Below are positions 1-10,015 of a stretch of DNA of 64,000 bases, piece by piece; positions within the stretch are counted from its first letter, which is position 1, and each line of letters begins with the position of its first letter. Both the position numbers and the translations under genes were made by a program. Under the pieces are notes generated by a model. The model made no database searches. It was not told the origin of the DNA and worked only from the letters and a program-made list of their open reading frames with translations. Source of the stretch: Petrimonas sulfuriphila (GTDB lineage Bacteria; Bacteroidota; Bacteroidia; Bacteroidales; Dysgonomonadaceae); the NCBI RefSeq assembly GCF_051201015.1, contig NZ_JBPEHI010000014.1; one strand, written 5' to 3'.

Positions 1-1
1 A

Positions 2-1186
2 GGAACATTTGGCGTTATTGTAAGGGCTGTTGATGTGCCCATAATATTGGTTGCTTTACAGCCAAGAAAAGCGTTAGACTATTCAAAAGCTTCTACGTAT
101 ATGCAGCTTGCGAACGATGACATATGCTCCTTGCCAGAATTTACCGGTGTTGCTGCAAGGATGGGGAAGAGGATCCCCGGTGTAATTATTGGTACCCTGT
201 ACGATGATCCCGAGGCTGACAGAAAAATAGCGGAGTATTGTCAAGTAGCAAGAGTCCTCAAGGGACTGAAACAAGCTCATTTCGGGCATATTGGACATCC
301 TATAAATGCTATGCTGGATATGCATACGGATATAACCATGCTGACATCTTTTTTCGGATGTCATGTGGTGGAGTGTGAAGCCAATGAAATTGTCGACCAC
401 TATGTCAGTTGCAGGGAGAGTGAGATAGAGGAAACGGAGAACATGATTTTAGAATTCTTTGATACACCTGATCCAGTGTCCGATCCTATTGCGGTGAAAT
501 TAAACAAAGAAGATCTGAACACCTCCGCTCGGGTAGCTGTAGCGCTAAAGAAGTTTATTGAAAGTAAGAAGATCGACGGGCTGGCTTATTATTATAATGG
601 AAGTCCGAAAAGCACGGAAGAACTTGTCATGTCGAACCTGATAGTGGGTAATTCGCTACTCACTTCTTCCGGATTTCCGATGTGTGGAGAATCTGATTTA
701 AAAACGTTGGTTGCTATGATGATCATGAATTTACTGGGCATAGGAGGGAGTTTTGCCGAATTTCATCCGGTGGATTTTAATGAAGGGTTCGTATTGGTTG
801 GACACGACGGGCCACACAATATCTCCATTGCTGAAGGGAAACCCGTGTTGCGAAGTTTGATAAAATATCACGGTAAACCGGGTAGTGGGGCCGGTGTAGA
901 GTTTAAAATCAAAGAAGGGCCTATCACTATGCTGTCCATCAATTCAACCTGTGACGGAAAATTCAAATTTGTCATTGCTGAAGGAGAATCGGTAAAGGGA
1001 CCAATTCCGCCAACAGGAAACACAAATACCCGGGGATATTTTAAACCGGATGTCAGGACTTTCTTGTATAGATGGATGAACGAAGGCCCTACACATCATT
1101 TTGCTTTAGGAATTGGACATAATGCCCATCTCATACAAAAAGTGGCCAATTATTTGAATATCGAATCAGTAATAATTTCACAATAA
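2..1186 (+). CDS. L-fucose/L-arabinose isomerase-like protein, 5' partial
   Basis: The reading frame is open to the left edge, so the true start lies outside the window; the GTG at 35 is internal to that open frame and is probably not the start. The product resembles the L-fucose/L-arabinose isomerase-like family: it has the conserved stretches PMCGESDLK (about residue 219 from the GTG) and VGHDGPHNI (about 254), which in this family carry metal-binding acidic and histidine residues. The family interconverts aldoses and ketoses in the cytoplasm; the actual substrate is unknown. It lies 35 nt before a GH106-like glycosidase on the same strand, so it probably channels a sugar released by the locus, such as a deoxyhexose. 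No signal peptide can be judged because the N-terminus is missing. Family assignment is good, substrate is inference. Confidence 0.75.
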   Translation, partial: GTFGVIVRAVDVPIILVALQPRKALDYSKASTYMQLANDDICSLPEFTGVAARMGKRIPGVIIGTLYDDPEADRKIAEYCQVARVLKGLKQAHFGHIGHPINAMLDMHTDITMLTSFFGCHVVECEANEIVDHYVSCRESEIEETENMILEFFDTPDPVSDPIAVKLNKEDLNTSARVAVALKKFIESKKIDGLAYYYNGSPKSTEELVMSNLIVGNSLLTSSGFPMCGESDLKTLVAMMIMNLLGIGGSFAEFHPVDFNEGFVLVGHDGPHNISIAEGKPVLRSLIKYHGKPGSGAGVEFKIKEGPITMLSINSTCDGKFKFVIAEGESVKGPIPPTGNTNTRGYFKPDVRTFLYRWMNEGPTHHFALGIGHNAHLIQKVANYLNIESVIISQ

Positions 1187-1221
1187 TGCCAGTAATTATA
1201 CAATAACATACAAAACGGATC

Positions 1222-4137
1222 ATGAAAAAGTTACCATTTGTTTTTTTAATTTTAGGTTGTCTGTTTGGTAGTCAACTTGTTTTGTCACAGAACAGATACG
1301 ATGCTCTGAAAAAAGGGTTTGAAACGCCTCCTCAATATGCACGTCCCAAAGTTTACTATTGGTGGCTAAACGGATATATTGATACCAACAGGATCAAAGA
1401 AGAAATAAAAGCTATGCACGAGGTGGGGATAATGGGCTTTGATATTTTTGAGATAGGGGTCAATGCCTCGGATACAGTAACCCCTGCAGGACCTGCTTTT
1501 TTAAGTTCAGAATCCTTGCAAGCCATAAAAATTGCGTTGGATGAAGCAAAGAAATACGGGATGGAGGCAGGGCTAAATATGGCAAGCAGCTGGAATGCAG
1601 GCGGCAGCTGGGTAACTCCCGAATTTGCCTCGAAAGCAATTTATATGTCAAAAACAAAAATAGATAACACAAAGAAACAACAAAAAATTAAATTGCCTTT
1701 TCCGGAAGTACCCAAAAATGATAACCGGGGGCAAGAAACAATAATCAAATTCAATAGAAACGGGAAACCGGTATACTATAGAGAGATAGCCGTTGTCGCT
1801 TTGCCTTCAAAGGAGGTGATTGCTGATACGGCAAAAATTATTGACGTAACGCGGTTTTTTGATCCTCAGAGTGAAACTTTGAACTGGCAGGTTCCAGAAG
1901 GAGATTGGGATGTTTATCGTTTTATTACGTCCAACTCAACAGAAAAACTAATGCTGCCAAGTCCAAATTCAACCGGACCCATTATTGATCATTTTGATGC
2001 CAACGCCACCCAGATGCACTTTGACTACGTTATTGAAAAGCTAAAAACCATTGTGCCGGATTTTCGGGATTCTTCGTTGAAAAGCCTTTATTTAGCGAGT
2101 TATGAAGCCCGAGGAATGACCTGGACCCCTAGCTTGCCAGTCGTTTTCAGGGATATGCACCGTTACGACATATATAAATTCCTGCCTTTACTTTTTAACA
2201 AAGATCTGTATCAACCTTCCCTTGCTGAAAGGTTTCAAACTGATTTCCAGAAAACATTGTCTGAACTTATGATCAATAATTTCTATCGTAAAGCTAAGGA
2301 AATCACCAACAGCTATGGATTAAAGATCAATTCAGAATCGGGAGGCCCGGGTTATCCGCTTCATAACGTTCCTGTTGAACCCTTGAAGTCCCTGGGAGCA
2401 ATCGATATTCCAAGGGGAGAGTTCTGGATTAACCACAACAGACTTAACAAAGACGGCATAGATGTGTTGCGTATGGTCAAAGAAGTCTCCGCAGCATCAC
2501 ATATCTACCAGCGAAAAATTGTTGAACAGGAAGCTTTCACGACTTTTCAGCATTGGCAGGAAGCCCCTTCCGATATGAAACCATACGGAGACCGGGCTTT
2601 TTGTGAAGGGATGAACAAGGTGGTTTTCCATGGCTTTACCCATTACCCCGGTAACATAAAAGAACCGGGAAGTGTTTATTCTGCGGGTACACACTATAAC
2701 CTTAAAAATATCTGGTTTCCTAAAACCGAACCTTTTAACGATTATTTATCAAGGGTTTCCTTCATACTTCAGGAAACTGATTTTTATGCAGATGTACTCT
2801 ATTATTACGGTGACAGAACCCCCAATTTCACGGGCCACAAAAACAGCCGTTTTGCTGTAGGTCCGGGGTATGACTATGAAGTTATCAACACGGAGATTTT
2901 CACCCGGTTAACGGTGGAGAACAAAAAACTCAAATTGCCATCAGGAGCCATTTTTGAGTTATTGTATTTAGAACCTGAAAAAGAAATGCATCCGGATGTT
3001 TTGAAGAAAATTGAAGATCTCTTACGGCAGGGCGCACAAATTATCGGAGAGAAACCTCTGCGGGTGTCGGTTAGAGACGATAACGAAACAAAACAGCTTA
3101 TCGATAAATTATGGGACAAGAACAATAAAAGTGGTTTTGTGATCACTGATGCGACTCCACTGGGTTTATTGAAGAAAATGAATATTCAACCCGACGTAAG
3201 TTATCCCGGATTTGAGTTTAATGATTTTGATTATACTCATTACAAAACAAACGGTATGGATTTTTATTATATCAGAAACACAAGAAACCACTGGGTTTCC
3301 AAAAATGTGGCTTTCCGTCAACAAAATAAAATTCCTGAAATATGGAATCCCCAATCAGGTGAAACCGATTCTCCGGATATTTACAGCCTGAACAGCGCTT
3401 CCGTGAGTATACCAGTGTCTCTACCTCCATACGGGGCGATCTTTTATGTGTTTAGAAAAGGAGAAAACCGGGCGAAGTACGATCAGGTAACCAGCTTGAA
3501 CCAGTCAGACAGTCGGGTATTTACATACCGCAATCGGACGTATATTTTGAACGATGGAGTATTTGAATTAAATAAAGGAAGTCAAAATTATGTGTTTGAT
3601 AACCATATTTCTATGCAGCCTATTGACGGGGCCTGGGAACTTTTCTTTCCCGGAGTATTTGACACGCCCGAGAAAGTCATCTTGCCTGAATTAACCTCCT
3701 GGACAGAGTCGAAAAACGAAAAGATCAAATACTATTCCGGAACGGCCACTTATAAAAAAACATTCCAGTACGACATCAATTCAGCTTTTAAAAAAGAAGG
3801 CCAGAAAATATTTCTCGATTTGGGAGAACTGTCCAAAATAGGAAGTGTAATCTTGAACGATGTCTCCCTGGGCATTGCGTGGACGAAACCCTATTGGTTT
3901 GATGTGACCGACATAATCCGGCCGGGAGATAATACGCTGGTAATTGAAGTAGCCAATACCTGGTCCAACAGGTTGACGGGTGATGCAATCACAGGTGGAA
4001 ATTATACGGATACAAACATTAACGCTACCAATATCCCCGGGTTAAACAAGGTCTATGTGCCCTGGACACAGGTTCCGTTGATTAAATCAGGATTGTTGGG
4101 GCCGGTGACACTTAAAACCGTGAATCCGGTTGAGTAA
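1222..4137 (+). CDS. GH106-like alpha-L-rhamnosidase, secreted
   Basis: A 971-residue secreted protein with a type I signal peptide (about 1-22) that leaves an N-terminal glutamine. The N-terminal half has the features of the GH106/alpha-L-rhamnosidase-like family: YYWWLNG near residue 45, FDIFEIG near 75, the SWNAGG motif near 124, and an ESGGPG motif near 372. The C-terminus (about 800-960) is a galactose-binding-like beta-sandwich ending in VANTWSNRLTGDAI, typical of these enzymes. GH106 members cleave terminal alpha-L-rhamnose from pectic and related glycans; whether this one has that exact specificity is inference. It sits between the isomerase-like gene (35 nt upstream) and a sulfatase (29 nt downstream), so the three probably form one operon. 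A second, diverged GH106-like gene lies at 13428-16595. Confidence 0.8.
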   Translation: MKKLPFVFLILGCLFGSQLVLSQNRYDALKKGFETPPQYARPKVYYWWLNGYIDTNRIKEEIKAMHEVGIMGFDIFEIGVNASDTVTPAGPAFLSSESLQAIKIALDEAKKYGMEAGLNMASSWNAGGSWVTPEFASKAIYMSKTKIDNTKKQQKIKLPFPEVPKNDNRGQETIIKFNRNGKPVYYREIAVVALPSKEVIADTAKIIDVTRFFDPQSETLNWQVPEGDWDVYRFITSNSTEKLMLPSPNSTGPIIDHFDANATQMHFDYVIEKLKTIVPDFRDSSLKSLYLASYEARGMTWTPSLPVVFRDMHRYDIYKFLPLLFNKDLYQPSLAERFQTDFQKTLSELMINNFYRKAKEITNSYGLKINSESGGPGYPLHNVPVEPLKSLGAIDIPRGEFWINHNRLNKDGIDVLRMVKEVSAASHIYQRKIVEQEAFTTFQHWQEAPSDMKPYGDRAFCEGMNKVVFHGFTHYPGNIKEPGSVYSAGTHYNLKNIWFPKTEPFNDYLSRVSFILQETDFYADVLYYYGDRTPNFTGHKNSRFAVGPGYDYEVINTEIFTRLTVENKKLKLPSGAIFELLYLEPEKEMHPDVLKKIEDLLRQGAQIIGEKPLRVSVRDDNETKQLIDKLWDKNNKSGFVITDATPLGLLKKMNIQPDVSYPGFEFNDFDYTHYKTNGMDFYYIRNTRNHWVSKNVAFRQQNKIPEIWNPQSGETDSPDIYSLNSASVSIPVSLPPYGAIFYVFRKGENRAKYDQVTSLNQSDSRVFTYRNRTYILNDGVFELNKGSQNYVFDNHISMQPIDGAWELFFPGVFDTPEKVILPELTSWTESKNEKIKYYSGTATYKKTFQYDINSAFKKEGQKIFLDLGELSKIGSVILNDVSLGIAWTKPYWFDVTDIIRPGDNTLVIEVANTWSNRLTGDAITGGNYTDTNINATNIPGLNKVYVPWTQVPLIKSGLLGPVTLKTVNPVE

Positions 4138-4166
4138 TATTTTTTATCAAGTAAATTTATTTAAAT

Positions 4167-5606
4167 ATGAAAAATTTAAATATTTCACTGGGGGTTTCAG
4201 TCGGACTGGGTCTCTTTTACTCCCCTTTCTCTTCGCTGAGTGCCAAGGACCAGGACAAAAAAATGAATATTGTCTTTCTTCTGGCAGATGATCTAAGATG
4301 GAACTCGATAGGCTGTTTTGGTAACGATGTTGTTCACACGCCAAACCTCGATAGATTGGCAGAAGCAGGAGTCAAGTTTGAAAATACCTATGTGACCACT
4401 CCCATCTCCATGGTTAGCCGGGCATCGATATTAACCGGTCAGTACATGAGCAGGCATGGAATCAATCGCTTTTCGAAAGAGATAGATGAAGGGAGTTTTG
4501 CCGATACTTATCCATCTGTGCTCCGAAGAAATGGGTACTATACCGGATTTGTAGGAAAATACGGGGTAGGGAAAATACGGGAAGATGATTTTGATTATGT
4601 AAATTCGTACGAAGGGTTACACTGGATGCCATTAAATGGGGCCCGGATCAATGTTTTGGGGAAAGACGAGAACGGACTTCTTTACACAAAAATTCAAGGA
4701 GATTCTATTCATGTCACCGATAAAAACCTGAACGATGCCATTAATTTTTTGGAAAACAGGCCAACTGATAAGCCTTTTTGCCTGTCGGTAAGTTTTTTTG
4801 CCACACATGCACAGGATAATCATCACGATCAGTATCGGTATAAGCCGTCGAGCGAAAAATATTATCAAGACATTGAAATTCCAATGCCTGTAACCTCTAC
4901 GCCGCAACATTACTACTCATTGCCTCCTTTCATAGCCAATGAAAAGTGCGAAAGCAGGGTCCGCTGGCACTGGCGGTTTGATTCTCCGGAAAAATATCAG
5001 AAGTATATGAAAGCATACTATAGAATGGTTACCGAGATTGATCTGGCAGTCGGTGAGATTATTGAAAAATTGAAAGAGCAGGGTGAGCTGGACAATACGT
5101 TAATAATATTTACAGGGGATAACGGATATTTTCAAAGCGATTTTCAGATAGCCGACAAATGGTATGCATACGAGCAATCCATCCGTGTGCCTTTAATAGT
5201 CTTTGATCCCCGGATTCCTGCTGGCAGAAGGGGCGTTAGCTATGAGGAAATTGCCCTGAACATAGATATCGCCCCAACTCTTGTTTCTGCCTCCGGAAGC
5301 CCTGTTCCCAATGTCATGCAGGGGGAGGACTTGTCAACTATTTACTTGAAGAAAAAACATCCCCGGAGGGATGATTTTTTCTTCGAACATCCTTTTATAA
5401 ACAATGAGGAGTTTATCCCCTCCTCCCAGGCGGTAATATCCATTCAGGAGAAATATATACTGTATCCTCATTACGGGTTTCAGCAATATTTCGATCTAAG
5501 AAAGGATCCGTTGGAAACTGACAATGCTTTTCTCCGGTTGAAAGACTCCCGAAAGATGAAAAAACTGAAAAAAAGATTTCAGGAATTAAAAACTATGGCA
5601 AAATAA
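4167..5606 (+). CDS. S1-family sulfatase, periplasmic
   Basis: A 479-residue sulfatase of the alkaline-phosphatase superfamily with an N-terminal signal peptide (about 1-26). Visible active-site elements are the metal-binding LLADDLR (Asp41, Asp42), the nucleophile region Ser81-Met-Val-Ser-Arg85 followed by ASILTGQ, and GDNGY near residue 318. In anaerobes the Ser is converted to formylglycine by a radical-SAM maturase (anSME), not encoded here. The usual motif is [C/S]-x-[P/A]-x-R, so Val at the third position is atypical. Sulfatases of such loci remove sulfate esters from carbohydrate so that glycosidases can act; the position and sugar are unknown. It is the last gene of the + strand operon and faces the GH78 gene tail-to-tail with only 25 nt between them. 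Confidence 0.88.
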   Translation: MKNLNISLGVSVGLGLFYSPFSSLSAKDQDKKMNIVFLLADDLRWNSIGCFGNDVVHTPNLDRLAEAGVKFENTYVTTPISMVSRASILTGQYMSRHGINRFSKEIDEGSFADTYPSVLRRNGYYTGFVGKYGVGKIREDDFDYVNSYEGLHWMPLNGARINVLGKDENGLLYTKIQGDSIHVTDKNLNDAINFLENRPTDKPFCLSVSFFATHAQDNHHDQYRYKPSSEKYYQDIEIPMPVTSTPQHYYSLPPFIANEKCESRVRWHWRFDSPEKYQKYMKAYYRMVTEIDLAVGEIIEKLKEQGELDNTLIIFTGDNGYFQSDFQIADKWYAYEQSIRVPLIVFDPRIPAGRRGVSYEEIALNIDIAPTLVSASGSPVPNVMQGEDLSTIYLKKKHPRRDDFFFEHPFINNEEFIPSSQAVISIQEKYILYPHYGFQQYFDLRKDPLETDNAFLRLKDSRKMKKLKKRFQELKTMAK

Positions 5607-5631
5607 GTTCATCAATTGCTGTTCATCTGTT

Positions 5632-8313
5632 TTACAACGGATATTCAATGGAATATTTTCCGCTCTGTAATTCTACTGATCCGTCTTGGGGGGAATGCAG
5701 TTGATGGTTTATTTTGATCTCCTTACCTGAAACAGGACACTTTACTTTGGCGATTGAACCGACAGGGATCTCTACTTCCATTTTCATCCGGTTGTCAACT
5801 GTTTCCCAATGCACGCTTACCCATCCTTTTGGGGTGTTTATCCGGGTTTTGGCCCAGGTTACCCCACTCGGGATCTGGGGATCGATAAGAAATTCGCTGT
5901 ACGCGGTTTTTCCATCGATTTGACGGATTCCTCCCACCGATTGGTAAAACCATTGCCCCACGCCGTTATAACAATTGTGTATTCTGCTCCTGGCTCCGTT
6001 CCAGTGCTCCCAGGTGGTTGTGGCACCATTTTCTAGCATGTATAAATATCCGGGATAAGTTTTTTTCTTCAGCATGGAATAAATAAATTCCGGTTGGTTG
6101 TTTTTCGCAGCCCATTCCATCATTACGGGTATTCCTACGAGCCCGGTATTGAGATGCCCGTTATCTTCCTTTTCCGTTCTTTCCATCAATGTTTTTATCA
6201 GATCACCCTGCAGGTGTTGAGGAACCGCTTCGGCAAGCATTGGAAAAATAAGGTCAATCTGCGATCCGGTTGAATAGAGTCCTTTTTGTTCATCAAAAAA
6301 CGTGTCATGAATGACCTCGTTTAGTTGACTTTTCTTTTCAGAATAGTACTTTTTGTCGTTGTCTTTACCCAGGTACCCGGCAATATCCGCCATTTGGCTG
6401 AAGCAAACAGACAGGTAGCTGTTATTCACCAGGTCAACCGATCTATCATCCAGGTGGTTGGGGTTTCCAACGCCGTCCGGTGTAGCCCAATCCCCCAAGT
6501 ACCAATTTCTGTAATCGGTATTCGGCCAGCGTTTCAACAGCCCGTCAACACTATACTTTTCAACGTATCCAAGCCATTTTTGCATAACCGGATAATACTT
6601 TTCAAGTACACTGATGTCTCCGTAATTCTGGTAAGTGTGCCACGACGCCGAGATAATGAATCCGCACCAGTAGGGTCCTCCTCCTGCCGAATAGGGGTTA
6701 GGTGCGGTGTGCGGCATGCTGCCGTCTTCCCTGATCACATCCGACCATGCATCCAGCCAGTTGCTGTAAAGCGGGGCGAGGTTAAACATGGTTTGGGCAG
6801 TAACGGTTGAAGCGTTACCGTCTCCTCCGTAGCCCAATCTTTCAATTTGAGGGCAGTCTACCAGGTAGCCGCCTAATCCGAGGCACTGCAGCGTGTAAAA
6901 CACCATATCGTGAATGCGGTTAAGATCAGTGTCTGAGCATTCAAAACCGGAATTGAGTTCAAAATCGGTGTGGATAAGGTATGCTTTAACAGAAGCTGGA
7001 TTGGGTGCTTCGTAAAGATTGGATATCTTCACATACCTGAATCCGTGATAGTTGAACTTATTCCTGAAAAATTCTGTACCGCTGCCAGATGCGATGTAAC
7101 GATCTGTCTGTCCTTGATGGACTATCTCTCCGTTCTCGTCCAGGTGGTCCGAATACTCCAGAACAACTTGTTGCTTGTCTTGCAATTGGGGGAAAGTTAT
7201 CTCGAACCATCCGGCAAGGGTTGTTCCCATATCCACTAGAAAAGTACTGTCGTTAAGCTTGTTTATTGCCGAGGGGTTGATTTCTTTTGTAATCCTGTTG
7301 GGTTCAACCATCTGAGGGGTTACGGCGTGTTTGGGTACTTCAACAACGGACGCTTTATTCCAGGTCAGTTTTTCAGGTTCTGTGAACAGGAGGTTTTGTG
7401 TTTCCAGGTTTCCGGAAACCTCTTCTCCACCGTACCTTCCGGACATCCAGTCGCTGATCCGGGTATATTCGCTGTTTCGAGCCAGCCAGGTATTGTCTGT
7501 GACGACAATATTTTCTGCCGATTGACCCGAGAATTTTTCCAGCTGAGCTTTTACAGACGGCCCTTCCCCGACTACTCCCGGCAGCCCTTTTGAATACCAG
7601 CCGCTGCCTAACCAGATAATCAGGTTATTTTCACCTGCCGTCATGTAGGGCGTAACGTCGTAGGTATTGACCAGCGAACGTTTGTTAAACTGAGAAACTG
7701 CAGGTGAGAGGACATCATTGCCGATCTTCTGTCCGTTAATAAACACTTCGTGATAGCCCAAGCTGTTGATGTGAAGCAGATAAGTGTCGTCCTTATTCAC
7801 CTTTTCTATTGAAAACACTTTCCTGAATTGGGGACAATGTTGAAATCCGTTTTCTGTAGGATAACCTATATAGGAAGCTGCCCAATCGCTTTCATCCAGT
7901 ATCCCGATGCTGAATGTGCCTGTTTCACTCCATTTAGAAATGTTGCCGTTCTCATCCCACGTACGAATTTTCCAATAGAGCAATTCTCTGGAATGAAGGG
8001 GGCTACCCTGATAATCGATCAGTATATTTGACGGAGATAGCACTTTCCCGGAATTCCAGAGGTCGGCTTTTTCTTCACTTAAGTTGTTGGTGTTGCTGGC
8101 TACAAGTATCTGGTATGCAGTTTGTTGTGTGCCTTCTTTGTCCGAAATATTTTTCCAGCTAAACCGTGGATGCAACGTGTTTATCCCTAAAGGGTTGCGC
8201 AGGTTTTCACATTTCAAATCAACAATTTTTGAGATATTGCTTGGAGAGCATCCGAGAATGCTCAAAAAAATCAGTGAGCAGATTAGTTTTTCTACTGGTT
8301 TTCTTAACTTCAT
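5632..8313 (-). CDS. GH78 alpha-L-rhamnosidase lipoprotein
   Basis: The product (893 residues from the ATG at 8313) matches the GH78 alpha-L-rhamnosidase layout: an N-terminal Ig-like region (LRCENLRNPLGI-type start, HPRFSWK), a beta-sandwich with SWYSKGLPG, a bacterial rhamnosidase B domain, an (alpha/alpha)6 catalytic barrel with DCPQIERLGYGGDGN and TTTWEHWNG, and a C-terminal beta-sandwich. The acidic residues in those motifs are where the family's general acid and base lie. I chose the start at 8313 rather than an upstream ATG at 8388 because it gives a proper lipoprotein signal with lipid Cys22 (LSILGC). It is third in the susC-susD-GH78 operon, 109 nt after susD. The role is release of terminal alpha-L-rhamnose at the cell envelope; linkage specificity is unknown. 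Confidence 0.87.
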   Translation of the reverse strand: MKLRKPVEKLICSLIFLSILGCSPSNISKIVDLKCENLRNPLGINTLHPRFSWKNISDKEGTQQTAYQILVASNTNNLSEEKADLWNSGKVLSPSNILIDYQGSPLHSRELLYWKIRTWDENGNISKWSETGTFSIGILDESDWAASYIGYPTENGFQHCPQFRKVFSIEKVNKDDTYLLHINSLGYHEVFINGQKIGNDVLSPAVSQFNKRSLVNTYDVTPYMTAGENNLIIWLGSGWYSKGLPGVVGEGPSVKAQLEKFSGQSAENIVVTDNTWLARNSEYTRISDWMSGRYGGEEVSGNLETQNLLFTEPEKLTWNKASVVEVPKHAVTPQMVEPNRITKEINPSAINKLNDSTFLVDMGTTLAGWFEITFPQLQDKQQVVLEYSDHLDENGEIVHQGQTDRYIASGSGTEFFRNKFNYHGFRYVKISNLYEAPNPASVKAYLIHTDFELNSGFECSDTDLNRIHDMVFYTLQCLGLGGYLVDCPQIERLGYGGDGNASTVTAQTMFNLAPLYSNWLDAWSDVIREDGSMPHTAPNPYSAGGGPYWCGFIISASWHTYQNYGDISVLEKYYPVMQKWLGYVEKYSVDGLLKRWPNTDYRNWYLGDWATPDGVGNPNHLDDRSVDLVNNSYLSVCFSQMADIAGYLGKDNDKKYYSEKKSQLNEVIHDTFFDEQKGLYSTGSQIDLIFPMLAEAVPQHLQGDLIKTLMERTEKEDNGHLNTGLVGIPVMMEWAAKNNQPEFIYSMLKKKTYPGYLYMLENGATTTWEHWNGARSRIHNCYNGVGQWFYQSVGGIRQIDGKTAYSEFLIDPQIPSGVTWAKTRINTPKGWVSVHWETVDNRMKMEVEIPVGSIAKVKCPVSGKEIKINHQLHSPQDGSVELQSGKYSIEYPL

Positions 8314-8422
8314 TTGGTATTGTGTTTGGTATGTAATTGTTACTGAAAATTTTCTTACCATAAACAAAGATAGTAAGGAGAAACACATTTCCCCTTACTA
8401 TCCTTAAAATTTTTCGGATTTA

Positions 8423-9988
8423 TTAATAACCCGGATTCTGTTCAAGCAGATTGTTGATGTCTATTTCGCGTGTTGGAATGGCATATATCATTCTGAAATC
8501 GTCAATGATATAGCAACCGTCGTTGTTGGTAGCCTTAACCCAGGGATGGAGCTCTTTTATTCTTTGTCCATGGGCTGTCATAACCTCTTTCACTAATCCT
8601 GTGCGCTTTAAGTCACTCCATCTGTGGTTTTCGTATGCAAGTTCATGCCTCATCTCGTCAGATACATCTTTCAGCGTACAACTGCTTAATGGGGGAATTC
8701 CGGCACGGGTCCTGACCTGATTGATATAAGGTAAAGCCTCCGTGTTCTTACCTTGCTTTACTAAACATTCTGACAAAAGTAATAATGCACCGGCATACCG
8801 GTATATGGGGAAGTTCTCGGTACTTCTCAAGCTGTATGAGTACGGCGGATGAAAATATTTTTTCACCATGTAGTGATACGTTTTGCCGTCCGGTTTTTGA
8901 TATCCTTTGGCTTCCTTGATGCTTTCGTAATAGAAATTATCGCCTTCAGAATATCCTTCAACCACAACAATGGATGCCGGTAGTCTGGCATCACCTGCTT
9001 CGTAGGAATCAACCATCTCTTTTGTTGGCACTACCCAGCCGCCACTGGTCCCTGCATAGTTTGATCCTCCTATTCCCATCATATCAATCAGGTTGCTGCA
9101 TTTGGGTGCAAGCCTCCATGCGAAGGTACTGTATTGATCTGTTGATCCGTCTTCGGTAAATTGTACCTCAAGGATGGATTCCTGGTGATTTTTATTGCTC
9201 GGATCAAAAACATCTTCGTAGTTTTCCAACAGCTCGTAATTCATGTTCGTTATGGCTACCAAATCCTGTTCGGCAGTCTTGTAATCCGGAGTTGATTTCG
9301 TCATACTGATATAGGCACGCAACATTTTTGCGGCACCCATGGTTGCACGTCCTTTGTTGTCTTTGGAGAAATCAACAGGCACGGGTAATCCCAGTTCGAT
9401 CGCCGTATTCAGGTCGGTCAGCATTTGAGTATAGCATTCTTCCGCAGTAGATCTGGGTAAAAAAGCCTGCTCGGCAGTTGTAACTTCTTGCAAACTAAGG
9501 GGCACACCACCGAAGCATTTAACCAGGTCGAAATAATAGAAGGCGCGTAGAAAAAGAGCTTCTGCTTTAACTTTAGATTTTTCAGCATCCGTCAGTTCCG
9601 AGGCGTCCACCCTGTCGAGTATGGTGTTTACTTTGGCAATGTTCTGGTAGTTAACCGTCCAACGGTCTCTTATCGGTCCCGCATTTGCAGATACCTCATC
9701 ATCAATAAACAAGCACGGTTTTTCAGTTGCATTGTATGGGCCACGGTCACCGTAATAGATTGTATAGAAGGCATTGTCCGACCTCATCTCATCCATAAAC
9801 AAACCGTTATTGGCAATATTCCGGAATCCGGTATATGAAGCATTTAATGCCTGATCAAAATGAGTCATGGTTTTATAAAATGAGGCAGACGTCACATTGG
9901 TTTCCGGATATAAATCCAGAAATGATTGACTGCAGGACGATAAAATAAATATTCCTGTAAGTACTATCAATAAGTTTCTTTTTGACAT
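8423..9988 (-). CDS. SusD/RagB-family glycan-binding lipoprotein
   Basis: A 521-residue outer-membrane lipoprotein of the SusD/RagB family, with lipid Cys19 (FILSSC) and the family's N-terminal block (FLDLYPETNVTSASFYKT). Later blocks typical of SusD follow: the TPR-like helices around AEALFLRAFYYFDLVKCFGGVPL (about 142-165), and the C-terminal SusD domain with YRYAGALLLLSECLVKQG and RHELAYENHRWSDLKRTG. The protein sits as a lid on the SusC barrel at the cell surface and binds oligosaccharide. It starts 27 nt downstream of susC, so the two are certainly co-transcribed. It carries a CSQSF N-terminus rather than an acidic export motif. The glycan bound cannot be read from the sequence; context suggests a rhamnose-containing one. 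Confidence 0.95.
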   Translation of the reverse strand: MSKRNLLIVLTGIFILSSCSQSFLDLYPETNVTSASFYKTMTHFDQALNASYTGFRNIANNGLFMDEMRSDNAFYTIYYGDRGPYNATEKPCLFIDDEVSANAGPIRDRWTVNYQNIAKVNTILDRVDASELTDAEKSKVKAEALFLRAFYYFDLVKCFGGVPLSLQEVTTAEQAFLPRSTAEECYTQMLTDLNTAIELGLPVPVDFSKDNKGRATMGAAKMLRAYISMTKSTPDYKTAEQDLVAITNMNYELLENYEDVFDPSNKNHQESILEVQFTEDGSTDQYSTFAWRLAPKCSNLIDMMGIGGSNYAGTSGGWVVPTKEMVDSYEAGDARLPASIVVVEGYSEGDNFYYESIKEAKGYQKPDGKTYHYMVKKYFHPPYSYSLRSTENFPIYRYAGALLLLSECLVKQGKNTEALPYINQVRTRAGIPPLSSCTLKDVSDEMRHELAYENHRWSDLKRTGLVKEVMTAHGQRIKELHPWVKATNNDGCYIIDDFRMIYAIPTREIDINNLLEQNPGY

Positions 9989-10015
9989 AATTATGTGTTT
10001 TTTTTAAATTTATTA

